Shown: in pieces, positions 16,887 to 25,230 of the stretch
Layout: every line of letters starts with the position of its first letter
How positions within the stretch are numbered: position 1 is the stretch's first letter
Assembly (NCBI GenBank): GCA_021771025.1
Contig: JAETPW010000015.1
Span: 1-43,219, forward strand
Length of the DNA: 43,219 bases
DNA from: Clostridiaceae bacterium
GTDB taxonomy: Bacteria; Bacillota; Clostridia; TANB77; CAG-508
Direction: 5' to 3'
Made by a program: the position numbers and the translations under genes
Notes under the pieces: model-generated
What the model was told of the DNA's origin: nothing
Database searches by the model: none
The model's input: the letters and a program-made list of their open reading frames with translations, nothing else

Positions 16887-18302
16887 TTAGGTCTTATTTT
16901 GTTTTTTCATCTGGTCTATGTATTCATTGACTATGGTATAAAATTTCATTCCATTAGAGGCTTTTACTAAAATGACATCTTGCTTTTGGGTGATTTGTAC
17001 TAATTGGTTTACCATTTCTTCTCGGGAATTTGCTAAAGTGATCTTTTCTGGGTTCATTCCTTGTTTTTTGGCTTCACTTACTATGTATTTGCTATTTTCC
17101 CCCATACAAATCAATTGGTCTATCTCGTTTTTTACTACTTCTTTTCCTACTTTGCGGTGAAGTTCTGGAGCAAATTTCCCTAATTCAAACATGTCTCCTA
17201 AAACGGCTATTTTTCGTTTTCCTTCGTAATTAGCTAGATTCACTAAAGCTGTTTGCATAGATTCATAACTCGCATTGTAAGCATCATTAATGATTTTAAC
17301 TCCATTTGCCAACTCAATAACTTCCATTCTTTTTGCCGTTAGGGTAAAGGTTTTAATGCCTTGCTGAATTTGTTCTTTAGTGAGTCCTAAAGATAAGGAG
17401 GCGGCTATAGCACATAAACTATTCATGACAAATGGTAATCCCGGAACAGGTACATAAAGTAAAAAAGATTCTTGTTTGGTTTGACAGACAAAAGTGGTAT
17501 GATCTTCTTGTAGCTTTATGTTTTTTGCCATGATATCTGCTTTATGATGAATACCATAGGTGACTGTTTGTATTTTTCCTTGATTGGTCTGATTCCATGT
17601 TGAAAGTAAATCGTCGTCTTGATTAATGAATAAAAATGGTTTTTCCATTCCTTCTAAAATCTCTAATTTAGCTTTTAGAATATTTTCTCGTGAACCTAAA
17701 TTTCCGATATGGGAAGTACCTACATTGGTAATAACGGAAAGGGTTGGTTTGGCTATTTTGGTTAATGTACTGATTTCTCTTAAGTGATTCATCCCCATTT
17801 CGATTACTGCTGCCTCATGATCCTCTAAATTTAGTAAGGTAAGGGGAAGCCCTATATCGTTGTTGTAATTTCCTTCTGTTTTTAACGTTTTGTATTTTTG
17901 GCTTAGAACATTGGCGATCATATCTTTGGTACTTGTTTTTCCTACACTTCCGGTTACACCAACCAATGGAAATTCTTGGCCAAATTGGTTCCTTCGATAA
18001 GATGCGATCTGGTGTAAGGCCTTTTTGGCATCATTAACCAATAAAATGGTTTTCTGGGGAAAGGCTTGTATTTCTTCTGGTAATATGGTTTGGGATTCAA
18101 TAATTACTGTACTTGCTCCCGCTTCTAATGCTTGTTTCCAAAAATCGCTTCCCTTAAATTTTTCTCCTTTTAGTCCAATATACGTATCGTTCGGCTTTAT
18201 TTTTCGGGTATCTGTACAAAAGGTTTTACTGATTTGATGACTATTTCCTATAATTTTTCCTCCTGTTATTTTTGCTATTTCTTGTATGGTTAATGGTTTC
18301 AT
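16887..18302 (-). CDS. murF: UDP-MurNAc-tripeptide--D-Ala-D-Ala ligase
   Basis: MurF adds the D-Ala-D-Ala dipeptide made by Ddl to the UDP-MurNAc tripeptide, the last cytoplasmic step of the pentapeptide. The roughly 471-residue protein shows the Mur ligase domains: an N-terminal UDP-binding part (CTDTRKIKPNDTYIGLKGE), a central ATP-binding part with GVTGSVGKTSTKDM (P-loop), EMGMNHLREI and INDAYNASYESM, and a C-terminal domain with VLGDMFELG. A GTG at 18311 lies within the AGAGGTGA ribosome binding site, so the ATG at 18302 (MKPLTIQEI) is the better start. It is the upstream partner of ddl. Confidence 0.95.
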   Translation of the reverse strand: MKPLTIQEIAKITGGKIIGNSHQISKTFCTDTRKIKPNDTYIGLKGEKFKGSDFWKQALEAGASTVIIESQTILPEEIQAFPQKTILLVNDAKKALHQIASYRRNQFGQEFPLVGVTGSVGKTSTKDMIANVLSQKYKTLKTEGNYNNDIGLPLTLLNLEDHEAAVIEMGMNHLREISTLTKIAKPTLSVITNVGTSHIGNLGSRENILKAKLEILEGMEKPFLFINQDDDLLSTWNQTNQGKIQTVTYGIHHKADIMAKNIKLQEDHTTFVCQTKQESFLLYVPVPGLPFVMNSLCAIAASLSLGLTKEQIQQGIKTFTLTAKRMEVIELANGVKIINDAYNASYESMQTALVNLANYEGKRKIAVLGDMFELGKFAPELHRKVGKEVVKNEIDQLICMGENSKYIVSEAKKQGMNPEKITLANSREEMVNQLVQITQKQDVILVKASNGMKFYTIVNEYIDQMKKQNKT

Positions 18303-18394
18303 TTGCTTCACCTCTTTTTATTATTTTGTAGATTATATTCCTAATACTAGATTTTTGCAACTAGTTGAAGAACGTTTCTTTTCATTTTGATTGT

Positions 18395-18491
18395 GGTTAG
18401 TTACTGTTTAGCCCAAATTATAGTAAAGTAACGTAAAGAGATTTTGCTTGTTGATTTTGTAATGTACCTAAGGTGAATGTTCTAAAAAATG
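18395..18491. repeat. Truncated second-core hairpin element (copy H)
   Basis: GGTTAGTTACTG, TAGTAAAGTAACGTAAAGAG, TTGATTTT and GTACCTAAGGTGAATGTTCT line up with the left half of copy G (10823-10915) in the same order and spacing. The right arm is missing; the homology stops at about 18491, next to the end of the HTH gene. It supports the second core as a repeat in its own right. Confidence 0.55.
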
Positions 18492-18494
18492 AAT

Positions 18495-18737
18495 TTATTC
18501 AATACAATTTAATATTTTTTGAGCTAGAATTTCTAATACATCCCAAAAACCTATTAATTCAAAGTCTTTTATTAACATTAATCCTTTTTCCATACGACCA
18601 ATTTCATATGGATTAACGTAGATGGCATGTAATTCCAACTTTCTAGATAATTCTGCTTTTGAAAATCCTTTTTGAAAACGGTACTTGAATAATAAATTTC
18701 CTAACACATTATTTTTTGCTTCATACTTTTTTAACAT
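18495..18737 (-). CDS. Small Xre-like HTH protein
   Basis: The protein is 80 residues if started at the ATG at 18737, which has a GGGGG box 8-10 nt upstream; an ATG further up (18818) lacks support. The segment LGNLLFKYRFQKGFSKAELSRKLELHAIYVNPYEIGRMEKG has the spacing of an Xre-type helix-turn-helix. The recognition-helix region is followed by YEIGRMEKG, where these proteins usually have a Y.I..IE.G pattern. The C-terminal tail (FELIGFWDVLEILAQKI) is hydrophobic. It may bind DNA as a small regulator of unknown target. The gene ends at the edge of the hairpin remnant H, which may have replaced its original tail. Confidence 0.6.
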   Translation of the reverse strand: MLKKYEAKNNVLGNLLFKYRFQKGFSKAELSRKLELHAIYVNPYEIGRMEKGLMLIKDFELIGFWDVLEILAQKILNCIE

Positions 18738-18885
18738 ATGCTTTTCCCCCTTTTTTTCCATATTATTCCATATATCGACAGATTTCAAGCTATTTATGAT
18801 ACGATACTTTTTTACCATTTTCTTGCCAAAAATAACCTAGATATGTGTTCTAAAATTCTAATATCATAATGATTAATGTAAAACA

Positions 18886-18933
18886 AAAAATAGAGAATAT
18901 TGAATACTTAATAGTACAATATTCTCTATTTTT
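18886..18933. terminator. Strong terminator after the SASP gene
   Basis: AAAAATAGAGAATATTG (18886-18902) and CAATATTCTCTATTTTT (18917-18933) form a perfect 17-bp stem with a 14-nt loop and A/T runs at both ends. It separates the SASP gene from the HTH gene, both on the minus strand. Confidence 0.8.
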
Positions 18934-19014
18934 CTTTGAGATTGAACATGTTTTTTTAGTTATTACCAAAACTAATAGCTTAAATTATTTTTTCTGATGA
19001 ATTTGGCCTCTTAA

Positions 19015-19191
19015 CTATTTTTCCACTGAACGATTCGCAATTTCTATCGCCTTGGCAACAATATTACCACAGTCTTTTGAAGAAACATTTCCCCAACTTC
19101 CACCATCTTGTTTTACTTGTTCATAAACGCCTAATTCTTTGGCGATTTCTTCACGTAAATTTTCAGATATTAATTTACTATTTCTAGACAT
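19015..19191 (-). CDS. Small acid-soluble spore protein, alpha/beta type
   Basis: A 58-codon gene lies here, short enough to be missed easily. The product begins MSRNSKLISENLREEIAKEL, then GVYEQVKQDGGSWGNVSSKD and CGNIVAKAIEIANRSVEK. The pattern of an N-terminal helix with EIAKELGV, a central GGxWGN...SxxxG turn and a second helix matches alpha/beta-type SASPs. These coat spore DNA and protect it from UV and hydrolysis. The AGGAGG site sits 5-6 nt before the ATG. A forespore (sigma-G) promoter would be expected, but I could not identify one confidently. A strong terminator follows, so it is probably monocistronic. Confidence 0.8.
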   Translation of the reverse strand: MSRNSKLISENLREEIAKELGVYEQVKQDGGSWGNVSSKDCGNIVAKAIEIANRSVEK

Positions 19192-19207
19192 AACATCCTC
19201 CTATTGT

Positions 19208-19240
19208 GAACTAAGAGTTACCTCTTTAGTTCTTTTTTTT
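19208..19240 (+). terminator. Hairpin with T8 tail between the SASP gene and vanW
   Basis: GAACTAAGAG (19208-19217) and CTC-t-TTAGTTC (19222-19232) form a 10-bp stem with one bulge and a TTAC loop, followed by eight T on the plus strand. It would block plus-strand read-through into the vanW-like gene. Read on the minus strand, it lies in the SASP leader. A second short stem, GAAAACAA/TTGTTTTC, follows at 19241-19261. Confidence 0.55.
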
Positions 19241-19380
19241 GAAAACAATTTTTTTGTTTTCTACTATTATTGTTTACTTTTTTTGAAAAATTATTTCAGA
19301 AAAATTTTCATAAAATGGAGTGACAAGATATGACAAAAAATGATATAATAAAGAAGACTATGTAGATAAAGGAGTTTTTC

Positions 19381-21042
19381 ATGAGTGTTAACGACAAATT
19401 ATTAGAAAAAGAAAAAGAAAATGAAAATGAAATTGAATTAACCAAGAGTTTACCAGAACTTTCTGAACAAGAAAAAACCAACTTGGTTAATGAGCAAAAA
19501 GGGAATTTGCTTCCTTTATTAATGGATGATTCTATTTTAAAAGAAACACCTAACCAGCCTTCTTCCAATGGTTTTTCATTTTCTTCTGAAAAAGAGGCAA
19601 AAGGACCTTTGGCTATTTTTGGAATTTTTGTTTTGATTTTTTTCGTTCTTCTCATGATAGGAATAGCTAGTTTTGTGATTAGCAATCAAAATAATCCTAA
19701 CATTTTTAAGGGAATTTACATTATGGGAATTGATGTGGGAGGACTCTCTAAAGAAGAAGCTTATGAAACACTTGACAATTACCTTCGTTCTCAAATTCCA
19801 GAAGAAATAAAAGTAAATCATGGCGATTTTGAAACTTCTATTTCTACTGATAGTATTTCCCTAAAGTTTGATCTTCATGCGGCAATTGACACAGCTTATC
19901 AAATTGGTAGATCTGGAAATATTCTGCAAAATAATATTGTGATTTTAACATCAAAATTTTCGCCAATTTCGATTCAACCAGTAATGTCTTTAGATGAATC
20001 TTCTTTGACTAAATCGTTAGAAGATATTTCTACCAAGCTTCCCGATACTATAGTGGAAAGTAGTTATTACATTGAAGGGAGCAATTTGGTTTTAACCAAA
20101 GGAAAGCCAGGTCACGTTGTTGATGTGGAAAAAATGATTTCGTATATAAAAGAACAAATTCAAAATTTACAAATTAATGGTACTTCTTTATCCTTAATAA
20201 CTAAAATAGTTAAACCAGAACCACTAAATATTGATGCCATTCATGATGAATTATATAAAGAACCTAAAAATGCTTCGTTCACCCAAAATCCATATAGCAT
20301 TTATCCTAGTGAAAATGGCGTTGATTTTGCCATTTCCTTAGAACAAGCTAAGGCTTTATTAGCAGAAGAAAAAGAAGAATATAGTATTCCTTTAACCGTT
20401 TTAGTTCCTGCTTTCACCACAAATATGATAGGTAGGGAAGCCTTTCCCGATTTGCTTTCTGAATTTTCTACTAAATATCAAGTTAGTAATCGTGACAGAA
20501 CTACAAATTTAATGTTAGCTGCGGGTAAAATTAATGGAACAGTGTTAATGCCGGGAGAAGTATTTTCGTATAATCGCGTGGTAGGTGAAAGAACCATTGC
20601 TGCTGGTTACAAAGAAGCACCGATTTACGTAAGTGGTGAAGTAGTTGATGGTTTGGGTGGAGGAATCTGCCAAATTACTTCTACTTTATATAATGCAGTG
20701 GTTTATGCTAATTTAGATATTGTTCAACGTTCAAATCATCAGTTTGTTCCTTCCTACGTTACTGCTAGTAGAGATGCTACTGTTGTGTATGGAGCAATTG
20801 ATTTTCAATTTAAAAATAACCGCAATTATCCCATAAAAATTACTTGCTCAGTAGGAAATGGTATAGCTAATTTTAAAATTTACGGACTAAAAACGGATCA
20901 AGAATATGAAGTACAAATTGCTTCACGTATTACTAGCCAGACTGCTACTTCTATTCACTCTGAAGCTTATAAAATCCTAAAACAAAATGGTCAAGTGGTT
21001 AGTCAAACTTTATTGTCACGTGATACTTATAAAAAACATTAA
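19381..21042 (+). CDS. VanW-domain membrane-anchored protein
   Basis: This is a 553-residue protein with an acidic cytoplasmic N-terminus of about 75 residues and one membrane segment near residues 80-103 (IFGIFVLIFFVLLMIGIASF). The external part begins IYIMGIDVGGLSKEEAYETL, the start of a peptidoglycan-binding-like domain (PF12229 type), which recurs further on. A VanW domain follows near residues 370-490, with GEVFSYNRVVGERT and GGGICQITSTLYNAVV. VanW proteins occur in glycopeptide-resistance clusters but are widespread in Firmicutes without them. Their biochemical role is not established, and no other van genes are present. The start is ATG behind AAAGGAG. It converges on ypeB across a perfect palindrome. 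Confidence 0.88.
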   Translation: MSVNDKLLEKEKENENEIELTKSLPELSEQEKTNLVNEQKGNLLPLLMDDSILKETPNQPSSNGFSFSSEKEAKGPLAIFGIFVLIFFVLLMIGIASFVISNQNNPNIFKGIYIMGIDVGGLSKEEAYETLDNYLRSQIPEEIKVNHGDFETSISTDSISLKFDLHAAIDTAYQIGRSGNILQNNIVILTSKFSPISIQPVMSLDESSLTKSLEDISTKLPDTIVESSYYIEGSNLVLTKGKPGHVVDVEKMISYIKEQIQNLQINGTSLSLITKIVKPEPLNIDAIHDELYKEPKNASFTQNPYSIYPSENGVDFAISLEQAKALLAEEKEEYSIPLTVLVPAFTTNMIGREAFPDLLSEFSTKYQVSNRDRTTNLMLAAGKINGTVLMPGEVFSYNRVVGERTIAAGYKEAPIYVSGEVVDGLGGGICQITSTLYNAVVYANLDIVQRSNHQFVPSYVTASRDATVVYGAIDFQFKNNRNYPIKITCSVGNGIANFKIYGLKTDQEYEVQIASRITSQTATSIHSEAYKILKQNGQVVSQTLLSRDTYKKH

Positions 21043-21047
21043 CATTT

Positions 21048-21109
21048 CCGGATTGGGGACGGGGTAAAAAATGGTAATTTTACCATTTTTTACCCCGTCC
21101 CCAATCTGG
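21048..21109. repeat. 27-bp perfect palindrome (GGGGACGGGG family) between convergent genes
   Basis: The left half 21051-21077 (GATTGGGGACGGGGTAAAAA then ATGGTAA) and right half 21080-21106 are perfectly complementary around a 2-nt loop. CC/GG pairs extend the stem to 21048/21109. It lies 5 nt after the vanW-like stop and ends 3 nt before the ypeB stop, so it probably works as a bidirectional terminator, although no clean T-run follows. A relative lies at 11213-11264. Confidence 0.75.
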
Positions 21110-21112
21110 TAG

Positions 21113-22486
21113 TTACATGGTTAATATGCCATTTGGTGTATTGTGAATGACTAAGATGTCTTCTTCTCTTCCATTTTCTGCATTGATATAAACTAAAAAT
21201 TCTGTATCGTCTACTTTTCCTTTAAATTCATAACATAAAATTTCTGTTTTCCATTCGGTAGGAATTACTGCTAGCCCTTCACTTTGAATATCTAATTGTT
21301 TATTTAATGTTTTTTTGGCTTCTTCTTTGCTTATTTTTACTTTACTAATGTCTCTATTTGTGTGATTGTTTAGGTAGCCTGTTGTTTCTATTCCTAATAT
21401 TTCCCCATCGTCTAATGCTACTTTTACTTTGATTAAATCAGGATACATGGTTACTCCTTTTTGCTCATACGCATAGTTGATGGTAACAATTCCATCTTGT
21501 TTTAAATAATAGGTTTCTTTCATATTAGGAAAACCTTTGCTAGTTAGATAGTCTTTTCCTTTTTGGTTTGCTTCTTCCTGAGAAATTATTTCTGCTTTGA
21601 CTTCTCGATTACAATTTAGATAAATGACATGCCCACCCTTTTGGGAAATGGATAAATTCATTTGATGGTCTTCTGGTGTTTTGATGGAAAAGTCATATGC
21701 CGGAATAGTGGCATTTTCGGATAGTCCTAAACTTTCTATTTCTTTGATTTGTTCTGTTCCTATAAATTCTTGGACTTTTTGTTTGGCAGTTTCTTCGTCG
21801 ATATTTTCTCCGGTTAAGCCTTTCTTTTCTTCACTGGTTAAGTGCTCTGAAAATGCTCCATCGTAAATTAGTCCTGAATATTCATGGAAGTTTTCTTCTA
21901 AATTACTGAACCCTTCTTTAGAGATATTGTCTACTTGCTGAGCAAAGGCATTATCTCCTTTTTGTGTTAATTCTCCCCATTTAATTCTGCCAGAGTTGAT
22001 GTCTTCGGAGAGTTGATTTAAGGTGTTGGTTAATTCTGTACTATAGGTGTGTAATTCTTTTAAGTTTTTTAGGTCTTCTTCCCCTAAGCTTTCTTGATAA
22101 ATGTTTTTTCGTGATAATGAGTAACTGTAATCACTTACTTGGTTTAAGAATTTCTCGGTGTTGGCTAATTCTTGACTTTCTATTGGGAGTCTTGCTAGAT
22201 AGCTTTGTGCCATATTAGCTTCTCTCCATAAGTTGGTTAATGTTTCTGCTCCTTGCTCTGGTGTTGTAGATATTAATGATTTTGCTAAATAGGTTTCTAC
22301 GTTTTGGACGTAGTCAACTAACTCAAAAAATGCCATATTATAAGTATTTTCTGAGGTTTGTTTTGCTTCTACTTGTTTTTGGTAGAGCAATACTCCTAAA
22401 ACGATGATAATAAGTAAAAATACTCCTATTACACTTAACATATGGCCTTGTTTTAAACGGCTTACCCAATCTTTTATTTTATTCAT
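21113..22486 (-). CDS. ypeB: Germination protein YpeB
   Basis: YpeB is a membrane-anchored spore protein needed for the stable localisation of the cortex-lytic enzyme SleB. The 457-residue product has one N-terminal membrane segment (residues 17-36). A helical region about 180 residues long follows, then C-terminal PepSY-type repeats (GGHVIYLNCNREVKAEIISQ, VALDDGEILGIETTGYL, VYINAENGREEDILVI). Length agrees with the family. It starts with ATG behind GGAG and is transcribed from sleB, with an 85-nt gap containing ACCCGTCCCTAATTGGAC, a fragment of the GGGGACGGGG repeat. The order sleB-ypeB is conserved in spore formers. Confidence 0.92.
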   Translation of the reverse strand: MNKIKDWVSRLKQGHMLSVIGVFLLIIIVLGVLLYQKQVEAKQTSENTYNMAFFELVDYVQNVETYLAKSLISTTPEQGAETLTNLWREANMAQSYLARLPIESQELANTEKFLNQVSDYSYSLSRKNIYQESLGEEDLKNLKELHTYSTELTNTLNQLSEDINSGRIKWGELTQKGDNAFAQQVDNISKEGFSNLEENFHEYSGLIYDGAFSEHLTSEEKKGLTGENIDEETAKQKVQEFIGTEQIKEIESLGLSENATIPAYDFSIKTPEDHQMNLSISQKGGHVIYLNCNREVKAEIISQEEANQKGKDYLTSKGFPNMKETYYLKQDGIVTINYAYEQKGVTMYPDLIKVKVALDDGEILGIETTGYLNNHTNRDISKVKISKEEAKKTLNKQLDIQSEGLAVIPTEWKTEILCYEFKGKVDDTEFLVYINAENGREEDILVIHNTPNGILTM

Positions 22487-22571
22487 GTTAATCTCCTTCC
22501 TTTTTCCTTGTTAAGATCTTTTGTGTTATGTCCAAAATGTACCCGTCCCTAATTGGACACTGGATTAGACA

Positions 22572-23054
22572 TTATTTACAGAATCGATGTTTTCCAATGG
22601 TTTTTACTAACGGTCTTGACCAGATCCATTTGTTGGTTGCTGTGTTTGGGTTAAAGTAATAAATACATCCACTGGTTGGATCCCATCCATTCATGGCGTC
22701 TCTTGCTGCTTTATAGACTGTTGAATCTTCAGCGATTGGTTGATTGATTTGCCCATCACTAACTGCAGTAAATGCTCCTGATTGATAGATGACTCCTGCT
22801 ATGGTGTTTGGAAATTGCGAGCTTTTGACTCGATTAAGAATGACTGCGCCAACGGCTACTTGTCCTTCGTAAGGTTCTCCTCTCGCTTCTCCATTGATGG
22901 CTCTTGCCATTAATTGGATGTCTGAAGTACTGTTACTTGATGATGCTGCTAAACTAGTTGATGCGTATTTTTTGTTACTGCTTAAAATAGTAACCATTCC
23001 TATACTGGCAGCAAAAATGAGAATGAATAAACCTATTTTTTTGCTATTTTTCAT
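22572..23054 (-). CDS. sleB: Spore cortex-lytic enzyme SleB (catalytic domain)
   Basis: SleB is a lytic transglycosylase that degrades muramic-lactam-containing cortex during germination. This 160-residue form has an N-terminal signal or anchor segment (residues 7-24) and a Hydrolase_2 domain beginning DIQLMARAINGEARGEPYEG. The Glu of NGEARGE is the expected catalytic residue, and the domain ends near IGKHRFCK. The peptidoglycan-binding domain present in Bacillus SleB (about 305 residues) is missing, as in many clostridial versions. The start is ATG behind AAGGTGAT. It heads the sleB-ypeB operon. Another SleB-family hydrolase such as CwlJ is possible, but pairing with ypeB supports SleB. Confidence 0.9.
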   Translation of the reverse strand: MKNSKKIGLFILIFAASIGMVTILSSNKKYASTSLAASSSNSTSDIQLMARAINGEARGEPYEGQVAVGAVILNRVKSSQFPNTIAGVIYQSGAFTAVSDGQINQPIAEDSTVYKAARDAMNGWDPTSGCIYYFNPNTATNKWIWSRPLVKTIGKHRFCK

Positions 23055-23258
23055 ATGATCACCTTTTCTTTCCGTTTTATTTCTATTTTGGTTTATTTTT
23101 CAAAAATTTATACCTACTTCTTAATTTTTTCTAAATTTTTGATTTTTCTTTTGATTTGGAGAAATTTTTATGGTAAAATGAACTAAAATGAAAGAAATAA
23201 AGAGTTTACTCATCAATCTGTTTATTTTGTCTAGATAAGAGAAAGAAAGGAATTTATC

Positions 23259-24380
23259 ATGAAAGTACTGATCTTTTATGCTTCTTACGGTGGAGGACAT
23301 TTAGGTGCCGCCCGTTCAATTGAAGATAGCCTGAAATCACAACATCCTGAATTTGACGTTGAATTGATTGATTGCATGAAATACGTAAATTTTACGATTG
23401 AAAAAATTACTTCTGCTACCTACCGAGAATTAGCCAAAAAAGCTCCTTGGGCTTGGGGAAGAATATATCATGATTCACAAAAAGGGCCTCTTGCTCACCT
23501 TACTTCTCGTTCAAATAAAATTATGGCGATTAAATTATTGCGTTTATTACGTGAAAAACAACCTGATATGATTATTTCTACTCATCCTTTCGGTAGCCAA
23601 ATGTGTAGTTATTTAAAACGCAAAGGCAAAATATCTGCCAAAATAGCGACTGTGATGACTGATTTTGCTCCTCATGACCAATGGCTAGTTGGTTCTGATT
23701 TTATGGATTATCTTTTTGTGGCTCATGAAAATATGAAACAAGATATTGGCAAAAAAGGAGTCCCTTTAACGAAAATACATGCTACTGGAATTCCTATTTC
23801 AAGTCGATTTTTAGCAGATTACCCTCGTGATGAAATAAAAAAGGAATTTGCCTTAACTGATAAAAAAACGACGGTTTTATTTTTTGGTGGTGGGGAGTTT
23901 GGTCTTGGAAAAACGAGAACCTTTAGTGTGTTTGAAGCATTAATTCGCGAAATTGATTCTATTCAGGTGATTGCTATTGCAGGAAAAAATGAAAAAATGA
24001 AAGAAAAGTTTCAGGAATTAGTTCATACTTATCACAAAGAAGATTCTGTGGTCGTTTTAGGTTTTACTCATCAAGTTCCTGAATTGATGAGTGTATCTGA
24101 TGTTGTTGTTTCTAAACCGGGGGGAATGACTACTTCTGAAAGCTTAGCTTGCTGTCTTCCTATGATAATTATTAACCCTATTCCTGGGCAAGAAGAAGAA
24201 AATGCAGAATTTTTGGAAAACAGCGGAGTGGGAATTTGGATACGAAAACAGGATGACCCAGTTACTATTTTTCGTGATTTTTTTGAACACCCAGAATGCT
24301 TGGCAAAAATGAAAAAAAATACGGAACTGTTGTCGAAGAAATTTGCTAGTGAGACCATTACTCATATTTTATTTGATTAA
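23259..24380 (+). CDS. UgtP/MGDG-synthase-like glycosyltransferase
   Basis: This 373-residue GT-B glycosyltransferase is related to MurG and to UgtP, which transfers glucose from UDP-glucose to diacylglycerol. The N-terminal MGDG-synthase-type motif YGGGHLGAARSIEDSL (residues 10-25) is clear. The C-terminal nucleotide-sugar part shows FFGGGEFGLGK, VLGFTHQVPELMSVSDVVVS and KPGGMTTSESLACCLPMIII. No signal peptide is seen, consistent with a peripheral membrane enzyme on the cytoplasmic face. Length is close to UgtP (about 382). Acceptor and sugar cannot be read from sequence. A phosphoglucomutase and a UDP-sugar pyrophosphorylase in the same window could supply its donor. ATG follows GAAAGGAA. 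Confidence 0.85.
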   Translation: MKVLIFYASYGGGHLGAARSIEDSLKSQHPEFDVELIDCMKYVNFTIEKITSATYRELAKKAPWAWGRIYHDSQKGPLAHLTSRSNKIMAIKLLRLLREKQPDMIISTHPFGSQMCSYLKRKGKISAKIATVMTDFAPHDQWLVGSDFMDYLFVAHENMKQDIGKKGVPLTKIHATGIPISSRFLADYPRDEIKKEFALTDKKTTVLFFGGGEFGLGKTRTFSVFEALIREIDSIQVIAIAGKNEKMKEKFQELVHTYHKEDSVVVLGFTHQVPELMSVSDVVVSKPGGMTTSESLACCLPMIIINPIPGQEEENAEFLENSGVGIWIRKQDDPVTIFRDFFEHPECLAKMKKNTELLSKKFASETITHILFD

Positions 24381-24390
24381 TACTGAATCG

Positions 24391-24469
24391 ATAATCTTTT
24401 GCACAAAAGTAACTCCAAAATGTGAAGGATTTAAGGGTTTTAAAATGACCCGCTAGGGAAAAAGATTAT
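24391..24469 (+). repeat. Miniature long-hairpin remnant (copy I)
   Basis: The segment TTAAGGGTTTTAAAATGACC at about 24431-24450 is identical to part of the 100-bp core and is followed by CGCTAGGGA, a shortened form of its end. Flanking arms ATAATCTTTT (24391-24400) and AAAAGATTAT (24460-24469) pair over only 10 bp. The interior is about 59 bp. It looks like an internally deleted copy that still has complementary arms. Confidence 0.6.
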
Positions 24470-24477
24470 TTTACTTG

Positions 24478-24533
24478 AAAAAAGAGAACCTATAGATTAT
24501 CTTTTGGGTAATCGTATATATTCTCTCTTTTTT
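24478..24533. terminator. Bidirectional terminator between the ugtP-like gene and recR
   Basis: AAAAAAGAGAA (24478-24488) and TTCTCTCTTTTTT (24521-24533) form the outer stem. TATA and ATTA with their partners continue it inward. A run of A on one side and T on the other fits termination of both convergent genes. Confidence 0.65.
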
Positions 24534-24537
24534 TGTT

Positions 24538-25137
24538 CTACAGTTCTCTTCTTCCTTCTAAGGCCTTTGTTAGGGTTACTTCGTCAGTATATTCCAAGTC
24601 GCCTCCTACTGGTATTCCATGGGCAATACGGGTTACTTTTATGCCTAATGGTTTAATGAGTTTCGATAAATACATGGCTGTAGCTTCTCCTTCTACTCGT
24701 GGGTTTGTGGCCAGTATTACTTCTTTGACTTGTCCATCCATTAATCTAGCTAATAGTTCTTTGATTTTGATATCATCTGGTCCTACTCCATTCATAGGTG
24801 AGATAGATCCATGAAGTACATGATATACTCCCTTAAATTCATGGGTTTTTTCCATGGCGATAATATCTCTTACGTCTTCAACTACACAAATAGAAGCTAC
24901 TTCTCTTTTGGGATTAGCGCAAATTGGGCACGGGTCTGTGTCTGATATGTTATAACATTTACTACAATACTTTAGGTTTTTCTTGGCTTCTAAAATGGAG
25001 TTAACAAAATCGTTAGTTTCTTGCTCTGAACTATTTAACAAATAAAAGGCTAGTCTTGCTGCTGTTTTATGCCCTATGCTTGGCAATCGCTCAAAACTTT
25101 CTATTAACTTTTCTATGGATGGTGAATAAAATGACAT
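24538..25137 (-). CDS. recR: Recombination mediator RecR
   Basis: RecR acts with RecF and RecO to load RecA at single-strand gaps. The 199-residue protein has the usual order: an N-terminal helix-hairpin-helix ([24 protein letters not shown]), a four-cysteine zinc finger ([16 protein letters not shown], residues 57-72), a Toprim domain ([14 protein letters not shown], then [16 protein letters not shown]), and a C-terminal [16 protein letters not shown] segment. Length is typical. The start is ATG behind AGGAGG. The gene lies last in the dnaX-ybaB-recR block, with a terminator-like hairpin between ybaB and recR that may reduce its expression. Confidence 0.96.
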   Translation of the reverse strand: MSFYSPSIEKLIESFERLPSIGHKTAARLAFYLLNSSEQETNDFVNSILEAKKNLKYCSKCYNISDTDPCPICANPKREVASICVVEDVRDIIAMEKTHEFKGVYHVLHGSISPMNGVGPDDIKIKELLARLMDGQVKEVILATNPRVEGEATAMYLSKLIKPLGIKVTRIAHGIPVGGDLEYTDEVTLTKALEGRREL

Positions 25138-25167
25138 GGTATGTCCTCCTTTAGATTTATTATCCTC

Positions 25168-25226
25168 AAAAAAGGGATTATCCTATTAAAACATTTTCGT
25201 TGAAAATAACTAGGATATCCCTTTTT
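25168..25226 (-). terminator. Terminator or attenuator between ybaB and recR
   Basis: AAAAAAGGGAT and ATCCTA on the left pair with TAGGAT and ATCCCTTTTT on the right, with about 25 nt in the loop. On the minus strand the stem ends in a T-run. It lies between two genes that are normally co-transcribed, so partial read-through is likely. Confidence 0.65.
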
Positions 25227-25230
25227 CTTG

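Noticed and set aside
19381..21042. Vancomycin-resistance cluster
   Set aside because: Only a VanW-domain protein is present; Ddl has D-Ala-D-Ala features and there is no vanHAX or vanRS.
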